Source: an uncultured Blautia sp. (GTDB lineage Bacteria > Bacillota > Clostridia > Lachnospirales > Lachnospiraceae). From it: DNA of 10,354 bases. Of this stretch, positions 5,987-10,354 are shown one piece after another; position 1 is the stretch's first letter; every line of letters starts with the position of its first letter. A model generated the notes under the pieces. The model worked only from the letters and a program-made list of their open reading frames with translations. It was not told the origin of the DNA and searched no databases. The stretch is from the NCBI RefSeq assembly GCF_934372025.1, contig NZ_CAKROJ010000070.1:1-10354 (forward strand), in the 5' to 3' direction. Both the position numbers and the translations under genes were made by a program.

Positions 5987-7306
5987 ATGATTGAAATGAT
6001 GCGCCCTATATTGGAAATTGTTGTGATTATTCCGGGTATGCTTCTTGCATATTTGCCGGTAAAGGCCTACCTTAGACAGACACCGTTTAAACTTGTGTTG
6101 TGGATGTTTCCTCTGCTTCTTGGAATCAGTCTGTCAGGCGGTGTTGTTTGTTATATTTTTCAGATTACTACCAGATTGCTTTTAATTCCCATATTGTTAC
6201 TTCTTATGTTGATCTATCATAAAACTCTTCAGATTTCGATTTGGAAATCCAGTAGTATTTTTCTGGCAGTCTGTGCTGTTTTTGCGTGCGTAAAAAGTCT
6301 GTCCAGAGCAGTAAATGCTATTATGATCTTTGAACCTGATATCGCAGAAAAACAATTATGGTTATGTGTGAAAGCAGGGATTTTTTATAATCTCATCTGT
6401 CTGAGCTTTGTATTGATTGCATGGTATCCTGCCACGCATATGGTACGGATTCTGATAGCAGATGAAAATTTCGCTCAGACGTGGTATATATTCTGGATCC
6501 TGCCGTTGATTTTTATCGGATTAAATCAATTCATGGTCCCAAAATATCAGAGTACTTTATATACAGGGCGGATTTTACAGATTTACATAGTAGTCAGCAT
6601 TGTTCTTTTAATAATTCTGACTCTCTTTTATGCGATATTTCTTATGATGGCATTAAGTCTGAATAAAAATGCAAGGCTTCAGCAGGAAAATCATTTTCTT
6701 TCTCTGCAGCGGGCAAGATATGACAATCTTTGTACAGCTATTGAAGAGACAAGACAGGTGCGTCATGATATTCGGCATCATTGTCTTCAGTTGTCTGCGC
6801 TGGCAGAAACAGGAGATATGGAAAAAGTTAAAGAATATCTTTTACGTGCGGACAGTAAAATGCCAGATATTGATTTACATTTCTGTGATAATCAGGCCGT
6901 AGACAGTATACTTGGATATTATTCGGATCATGCAAAACAAGAAGGTATTCCTTTTCTGGCACAGATTGATATTCCAGAGAATTTTTCTGGGGATGAGATG
7001 GATATATGTCTGGTGCTCTCAAACCTTCTGGAAAATGCAATAGAGGCAAGTCTGAAGACAGAAGATTCCAGAAGAAAGATTGTTATAAAGATGTATTTGC
7101 ATCATACACATATTCTTCTGATTCAGGCTGAAAATAATTTCGATGCAAAGATACTGGAAAAGAATGGTGTTTTTCAGTCTACAAAGCATTCGGGAAATGG
7201 AATAGGAATTCAATCCATACGCCATATCACGGAAAGAAATGGTGGTGCCAGTAGCTTTACATATAAGGATGGTGAATTTATGGCAAAAATCATGATCCGA
7301 ATATAA
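5987..7306 (+). CDS. GHKL sensor histidine kinase (AgrC-like, HPK10 type)
   Basis: A 439-residue membrane kinase. The N-terminal half (about 8-222) has six or seven hydrophobic segments and no large extracellular domain, as in AgrC-type peptide sensors. A short coiled linker (about 224-255) leads to the H-box RQVRHDIRHH with His260 as the likely phosphorylated residue. The ATPase has an N-box LSNLLENAIEAS (344-355) and a G-box HSGNGIGIQSI (401-411), the combination typical of the GHKL class that partners LytTR regulators. Start: ATG at 5987 with AGAGGAAA just upstream, 1 base after the regulator stop; an earlier in-frame ATG at 5843 lies inside the regulator gene and has no ribosome site. No AgrB or AgrD-like gene lies in the window, so the ligand is unknown. 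No clear terminator follows. Confidence 0.92.
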   Translation: MIEMMRPILEIVVIIPGMLLAYLPVKAYLRQTPFKLVLWMFPLLLGISLSGGVVCYIFQITTRLLLIPILLLLMLIYHKTLQISIWKSSSIFLAVCAVFACVKSLSRAVNAIMIFEPDIAEKQLWLCVKAGIFYNLICLSFVLIAWYPATHMVRILIADENFAQTWYIFWILPLIFIGLNQFMVPKYQSTLYTGRILQIYIVVSIVLLIILTLFYAIFLMMALSLNKNARLQQENHFLSLQRARYDNLCTAIEETRQVRHDIRHHCLQLSALAETGDMEKVKEYLLRADSKMPDIDLHFCDNQAVDSILGYYSDHAKQEGIPFLAQIDIPENFSGDEMDICLVLSNLLENAIEASLKTEDSRRKIVIKMYLHHTHILLIQAENNFDAKILEKNGVFQSTKHSGNGIGIQSIRHITERNGGASSFTYKDGEFMAKIMIRI

Positions 7307-7419
7307 AAGAAAGATTATTTGTTGGATTGAGTTTGTGAGCAATGTAAAAAACACAGGGATATATTCATTCTGTTTCACGCATATTTATACCGTTCATCTC
7401 TGGACGATACGTATGGTGC

Positions 7420-7467
7420 TTATACCTCCGATTCCGAAATATATAATAGTATTTTTACTGTAGCAGA
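7420..7467 (-). repeat. Orphan copy B of the LUD leader repeat
   Basis: This segment matches the LUD leader (2328-2375) at 42 of 48 bases in the same orientation. It keeps the extended -10 (TGCTACAGT) and the ribosome site (GGAGGTATAA), but lacks the TTGACA -35 and one of the two ACAGTAAAA words, and no start codon or ORF follows it on the minus strand. It begins only 3 bases beyond the stop of the NTPase gene. The remaining gap 7307-7419 holds nothing else that I can support. Confidence 0.75.
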
Positions 7468-7470
7468 GGC

Positions 7471-7980
7471 TCAAAAATCCGACAGAATATGCTCGTACAA
7501 AGAGGAATCATTTCGGTTGCTTTCGGAAAGTGTGATTATTTCTACGTTTGGATGATTTACTATTTCAGGCCAGCAGGCTTCTGTAGGTTCCTGTAAAACG
7601 CCAAGAACAGGAATCTGTCCATCAAGAAGACGTAAGATTTCCTCACGGAATAAAGCAGCTTTTGCCTCATGTGGACCAAGCTCATCCATAATGAGCAGGG
7701 AACAGTCAGAACACATGGAAAGAATCCTGCAACCAAGACAATTGAAAGTATCTGTAGTATACTCATTGGCTTTTCCGCACACAAACAGAAGATTCTGTTC
7801 ATTTGGATTTCTGGGTTCTTTCAGGTGATACATATGGACAGAATACTGATCTCCCAGATATTCTTTTGTCCGTACGGTCAGAAATCCGTCTGCAGTTCCC
7901 TGGTAATTCTTTAATATTTTTTGAAGCAACGTAGATTTACCAATCTGTTTTTTTCTGGTTAAAAATATATGTCGAGCCAT
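7471..7980 (-). CDS. THEP1-like nucleoside-triphosphatase (P-loop)
   Basis: A 169-residue P-loop protein of the THEP1/NTPase_1 family, which hydrolyses NTPs with unknown physiological purpose. The Walker A region is FLTRKKQIGKSTLL (6-19) with Lys15; the normally conserved first Gly is Arg9. Walker B is LLIMDELGPHE (95-105) with Asp99-Glu100, followed by the family's FREEILRLLD and PVLGVL segments, so the overall fold is intact. Cys81/Cys84 and Cys90/Cys93 form a CxxC pair arrangement that might bind metal. The start is set at 7980 because AAGGAA lies about 9 bases upstream; an upstream in-frame ATG at 8034 overlaps the preceding gene and lacks a site. It is 34 bases downstream of the methyltransferase-like fragment, probably in one transcript. 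Confidence 0.75.
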   Translation of the reverse strand: MARHIFLTRKKQIGKSTLLQKILKNYQGTADGFLTVRTKEYLGDQYSVHMYHLKEPRNPNEQNLLFVCGKANEYTTDTFNCLGCRILSMCSDCSLLIMDELGPHEAKAALFREEILRLLDGQIPVLGVLQEPTEACWPEIVNHPNVEIITLSESNRNDSSLYEHILSDF

Positions 7981-8014
7981 ATTAGAATTCCTTTTTATTT
8001 TGTAGTAATACCGA

Positions 8015-8380
8015 TTATTTTGCCATGCTATCATTTATGACAGTTCTGTAATCAGGTCGAACTGTTTTGTTTCGAATATCCCAGAGAATTCTTCCATAAG
8101 CGGAATGTGTGACTTCTTTGATTTGTCCATCTTCATTTAAATGGGCATGAACCCATTCGGTGATCTTATGTACATTCTCCAGTGTGTGTTCTTCAGATGG
8201 AAGCATGTGTTCCGTAAGAAAGTCAATGTATTGCTCGTCCGGAGTTACCCAGGTTTCGCGGTGAGATTTTTCATAGCTTGTTTCCGGATCATAGCCAAGT
8301 AAAAATAATATATTAAAAAGAGAGAAAAACCATCGGCCATTCCACTGAGGCGTTAATTGTCTGCCAAATACATCCTGCAT
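8015..8380 (-). CDS. 121-aa protein resembling the C-terminal part of a SAM methyltransferase; probable 5'-truncated remnant
   Basis: The sequence is well-formed protein (WNGRWFFSLFNILFLLGYDP at 13-32; ETWVTPDEQYIDFL; HSAYGRILWDIRN near the end) but has no motif for SAM or ATP binding. The pattern of an aromatic first segment, a charged middle with WVTPDE, and a basic end resembles the accessory C-terminal region of some class I SAM-dependent methyltransferases that neighbour THEP1-like genes; this is from memory and unverified. No ribosome site precedes the ATG at 8380, an in-frame TAG lies 3 codons upstream, and only about 100 bases separate it from a terminator, so the N-terminal catalytic domain is absent. 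It may still be translated, or serve only as leader to the NTPase gene. An independent small protein family is the alternative. Confidence 0.5.
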   Translation of the reverse strand: MQDVFGRQLTPQWNGRWFFSLFNILFLLGYDPETSYEKSHRETWVTPDEQYIDFLTEHMLPSEEHTLENVHKITEWVHAHLNEDGQIKEVTHSAYGRILWDIRNKTVRPDYRTVINDSMAK

Positions 8381-8383
8381 GTT

Positions 8384-8431
8384 GATCTATCTGATGAACA
8401 GTTGGAAAATGTTCTTAAAGGAACTTTATAA
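8384..8431 (+). pseudogene. Possible C-terminal scrap of a + strand gene
   Basis: Reading on + from about 8384 gives DLSDEQLENVLKGTL and a TAA, which looks like a genuine protein end. The frame is open only back to 8357 and then enters the opposite-strand fragment. If real, it marks a deletion junction near 8360-8384 where two oppositely oriented gene ends were joined. Confidence 0.25.
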
Positions 8432-8477
8432 ATGTCAGGCAGAGACGTGGAATAGGACTATACAATGAGAGAAAAAT

Positions 8478-8500
8478 CTCCGGTTCAGAGTGAACCGGAG
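8478..8500. terminator. Bidirectional intrinsic terminator
   Basis: CTCCGGTTCA (8478-8487) and TGAACCGGAG (8491-8500) form a perfect 10-bp stem with a 3-base GAG loop. It is followed by GTTTTT on the + strand and by ATTTTTC on the minus strand, so it can act both ways. It lies 21 bases past the stop of the methyltransferase gene and closes the XdhC operon. Confidence 0.9.
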
Positions 8501-8521
8501 GTTTTTGCGTATTAAGAAGAG

Positions 8522-9382
8522 TCATATCTTCCGAAGTATTGCACTTCCATGCAGATCACATACAGGATCTGCGAAGAGATGGTTTTTCTGACAGAATTCA
8601 TCAACAGCTTTTTTGCAGCCGGAGAACTGTGTGCTGTACACATCATGGATCAGGAGAACTCCGCCTGTAGAAAGGCGTTCATAAAACAGTGGGAGTGCAG
8701 CGGCAGTCGGAGCGTAGAGATCAGCATCCAGAGATACGAAACAGAAAGCTGCATCTGTGACATCGGCAAAAGTATCCGGAAACCATCCTTTATGGATCAC
8801 AGTCCGTGCAGGATCAGGCATAATGCGAAGAACAGAGTCAACATCGGTAGAAGAGAAATCACCTGTTCTGGCACGGGACAGATCGCAGGAGGTCTCTATT
8901 GCCACATCTTTTTTTGAAAATCCCTCAAAAGTATCAAAAAGATGGATCTTGCGATCCGGAAAGGCAGCACTGATCAGGGAAGAAAATTCACCCTGAAAAA
9001 CACCGAGTTCGGCAACATCTCCCGGAATATTTAACTGATAGATCTGCTCTGATAAGAGACGCATAACAGCAATCCGTGCATCGAACATGCGAAGGGCAGA
9101 TGGATCACAAAATGGTCCGTGATAACCTAAGCTTTCCATCTGTTTTCTCATAGAGTTACGTCGTTCTTCATCTAATACACCCAGGATGATCAGATCCGGA
9201 AGAAGTGCAGCTGCATCATCTGGGGAACAGACAGGAACATGGCCAATATGCTGTCCATGCTTCCGGGAGTCATTATCGGCAAAGCACAAAAGTTTACAGG
9301 AACTGCCAAGTAGTCTTGCAGTCATCTGTCCAATCTGTCCGGCACCAAAGATTACAGTTCGATATACAGGTTTTGTCATCAT
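8522..9382 (-). CDS. Two-domain protein: Rossmann-like N-domain plus TylF/MycF-type methyltransferase
   Basis: A 286-residue protein. Residues 7-90 are a Rossmann-like nucleotide-binding domain: VIFGAGQIGQMTARLL (10-25) with the Gly-rich loop, FADND (34-38) and LIILGVLDEE (64-73). Residues about 100-286 match the TylF/macrocin O-methyltransferase family (Methyltransf_24): SAM motif GDVAELGVFQGEFS (121-134), LFDTFEGF (148-155), SLDADLY (217-223) and LLIHDVY (244-249), the last two supplying likely metal or catalytic Asp/His residues. The family methylates sugar hydroxyls of natural products, but this fused form is common in gut Firmicutes and its substrate is unknown. It starts at 9382 within the XdhC stop (ATGATGA overlap), so it is translationally coupled to XdhC, an unusual partner. 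A terminator follows. Confidence 0.85.
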   Translation of the reverse strand: MMTKPVYRTVIFGAGQIGQMTARLLGSSCKLLCFADNDSRKHGQHIGHVPVCSPDDAAALLPDLIILGVLDEERRNSMRKQMESLGYHGPFCDPSALRMFDARIAVMRLLSEQIYQLNIPGDVAELGVFQGEFSSLISAAFPDRKIHLFDTFEGFSKKDVAIETSCDLSRARTGDFSSTDVDSVLRIMPDPARTVIHKGWFPDTFADVTDAAFCFVSLDADLYAPTAAALPLFYERLSTGGVLLIHDVYSTQFSGCKKAVDEFCQKNHLFADPVCDLHGSAILRKI

Positions 9383-10354
9383 TTTGCGGCAGCCTTTCTG
9401 TCGGCACGAACCTCTATCATCTGTCCTGTGATGGAGATTGCTATTTCAGCCGGTGTTTCTGCTTTAATCTCAAGTCCTACAGGAGAGGTAATCCGTTCCA
9501 GTTCTTGTTCGGTAACATCGTACTCTTCCACAAGCTTGCGGAAAACAGCTGCTTTTTTTGCACGGCTTCCGATAACCCCGATATAACATGCAGGTGTGGC
9601 AAGAAGCTGTGCCTGCACGATTGTGTCATAAGCATGTCCACGTGTCATGACGCAGCAGTAATCTGCATCTGTGACAGAGATACTCTGGTCCAGATGATTA
9701 AAATCACAAAGTATCGTTTCAACTGCATCCGGGAAAAGCACAGGATCAATAAATTCCGGGCGGTCGTCCAGAACGACACAGCGGAAATCAACACTTGCTA
9801 ATATTGGTACAAGCTTTTGCGAAACATGTCCACCACCAAATACATAGACAGTTCCGGATGTGCCTATTTGTTCTGAAAACAAATCATAATCATCACCGCG
9901 ATAACGGCATGGCTGTGCAGACAAGGACGATAATATGGATGAAGGAACAGCGGCATTTCCAATCAGGCCATAAGAAGAGCTGTAAAGACTCATGCCGGAG
10001 GTTGTCTTAAGATCACAGATCAGCCAGAAATCCTTTCGTTCCTCGTATGATTTTTCGGCAGTTTCTGTAATTTCTGAAATAACCGGATCATTATGATCCA
10101 GATACTGGAAAAAGACGGTAACATCACCACCACAGATCATGCCGATATTCTCAACATCCTTACGGTTCAGTCGGAATTCATGTTCACAGGATTTTTTTTT
10201 CTCAAGAATATCCTGGGCCATAAGTTCAGCACGATACTCGACAGCGCCGCCACCGATAGTGCCTGCAATTCTACCGCTTTTTCCGACCAGCATGCGGGAT
10301 CCGGCACCTCGTGGAGTCGATCCTGATGATGCTGTGATGGAAGCAAGTACAAGG
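9379..10354 (-). CDS. XdhC/CoxI-family molybdenum hydroxylase maturation protein (5' end beyond window)
   Basis: 324 residues are visible; the frame is open to the window edge, and the conserved start LVLASITASSGSTPRGAGSR is read from there, so probably only 10-20 residues are missing. The first ATG inside the window (10293) would cut through this motif and is not the start. The N-terminal XdhC_CoxI domain includes GTIGGGAVE and NIGMICGGDVTVF with a conserved Cys. The C-terminal Rossmann domain has VYVFGGGHVSQKLVPIL, VLDDRPEF, VMTRGHAYD and YIGVIGSRAKKAAVF, and ends with the typical SPVGLEIKAETPAEIAISI segment. XdhC proteins help insert the sulfurated molybdenum cofactor into xanthine-dehydrogenase-type enzymes; in Lachnospiraceae they often belong to selenium-dependent hydroxylase clusters. 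The hydroxylase genes would lie beyond the right edge. Confidence 0.93.
   Translation of the reverse strand, partial: LVLASITASSGSTPRGAGSRMLVGKSGRIAGTIGGGAVEYRAELMAQDILEKKKSCEHEFRLNRKDVENIGMICGGDVTVFFQYLDHNDPVISEITETAEKSYEERKDFWLICDLKTTSGMSLYSSSYGLIGNAAVPSSILSSLSAQPCRYRGDDYDLFSEQIGTSGTVYVFGGGHVSQKLVPILASVDFRCVVLDDRPEFIDPVLFPDAVETILCDFNHLDQSISVTDADYCCVMTRGHAYDTIVQAQLLATPACYIGVIGSRAKKAAVFRKLVEEYDVTEQELERITSPVGLEIKAETPAEIAISITGQMIEVRADRKAAAK

Noticed and set aside
7336..7463. Possible GTG-started 42-codon + strand peptide after the kinase
   Set aside because: No ribosome site, and its second half is the antisense of the duplicated LUD leader.
7981..8034. N-terminal extension of the THEP1-like protein from ATG 8034
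   Set aside because: The extension overlaps the preceding gene, is not family-like, and the ribosome site belongs to ATG 7980.
9205..9801. Plus-strand 198-residue open frame
   Set aside because: It runs opposite to the XdhC and methyltransferase genes and reads as Cys/His-rich low-likelihood protein; the minus-strand genes have full family motifs.

Overview
The window looks like chromosomal DNA of a gut-type Firmicute, probably Lachnospiraceae. The signs are a moderately AT-rich base composition, strong AGGAGG-type ribosome sites, extended -10 promoters, and a set of families common in that group: a LUD-domain protein, a GHKL/LytTR two-component pair, a THEP1-like NTPase and XdhC. No rRNA, tRNA, CRISPR array or intact mobile element was seen.

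Left part (1-2570). The first 290 bases hold coding remnants spread over three frames, apparently the decayed end of an unrecognised gene. A good extended -10 promoter then drives a nicotinamidase-like hydrolase and a Nudix hydrolase on the + strand. Between the Nudix gene and the convergent LUD gene lies a roughly 166-nt block (1521-1686) that folds into a closed multibranch RNA on the + strand. It is a strong candidate structured ncRNA and may belong to the raiA-motif class. The LUD gene (minus) has a clear promoter.

Centre (2516-7306). This is the most interesting part. A minus-strand operon encodes a stand-alone degenerate receiver protein and, overlapping it by 4 nt, a 685-residue secreted protein with propeller-like repeats of unknown function. 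It ends at a 19-bp-stem terminator. Divergently transcribed is a LytTR response regulator followed by a GHKL (AgrC-type) membrane histidine kinase. The divergent intergenic region holds a consensus minus-strand promoter and, 9 nt upstream of its -35, a 20-bp-period direct repeat. That is the layout expected for a LytTR regulator that activates the secreted-protein operon. The likely logic is: kinase senses an extracellular signal, LytTR regulator is phosphorylated, and the secreted protein plus pseudo-receiver are made.

Right part (7307-10354). Everything here is on the minus strand. XdhC (cut by the window edge) is translationally coupled to a two-domain Rossmann/TylF-type methyltransferase, followed by a bidirectional terminator. 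Beyond it is a 121-residue protein that looks like the C-terminal part of a methyltransferase lacking its SAM-binding domain, then a THEP1-like NTPase with an altered Walker A motif. Three bases past the NTPase stop lies a second, diverged copy of the LUD leader (promoter and ribosome site) with no gene behind it. Together these suggest past deletions in this segment.
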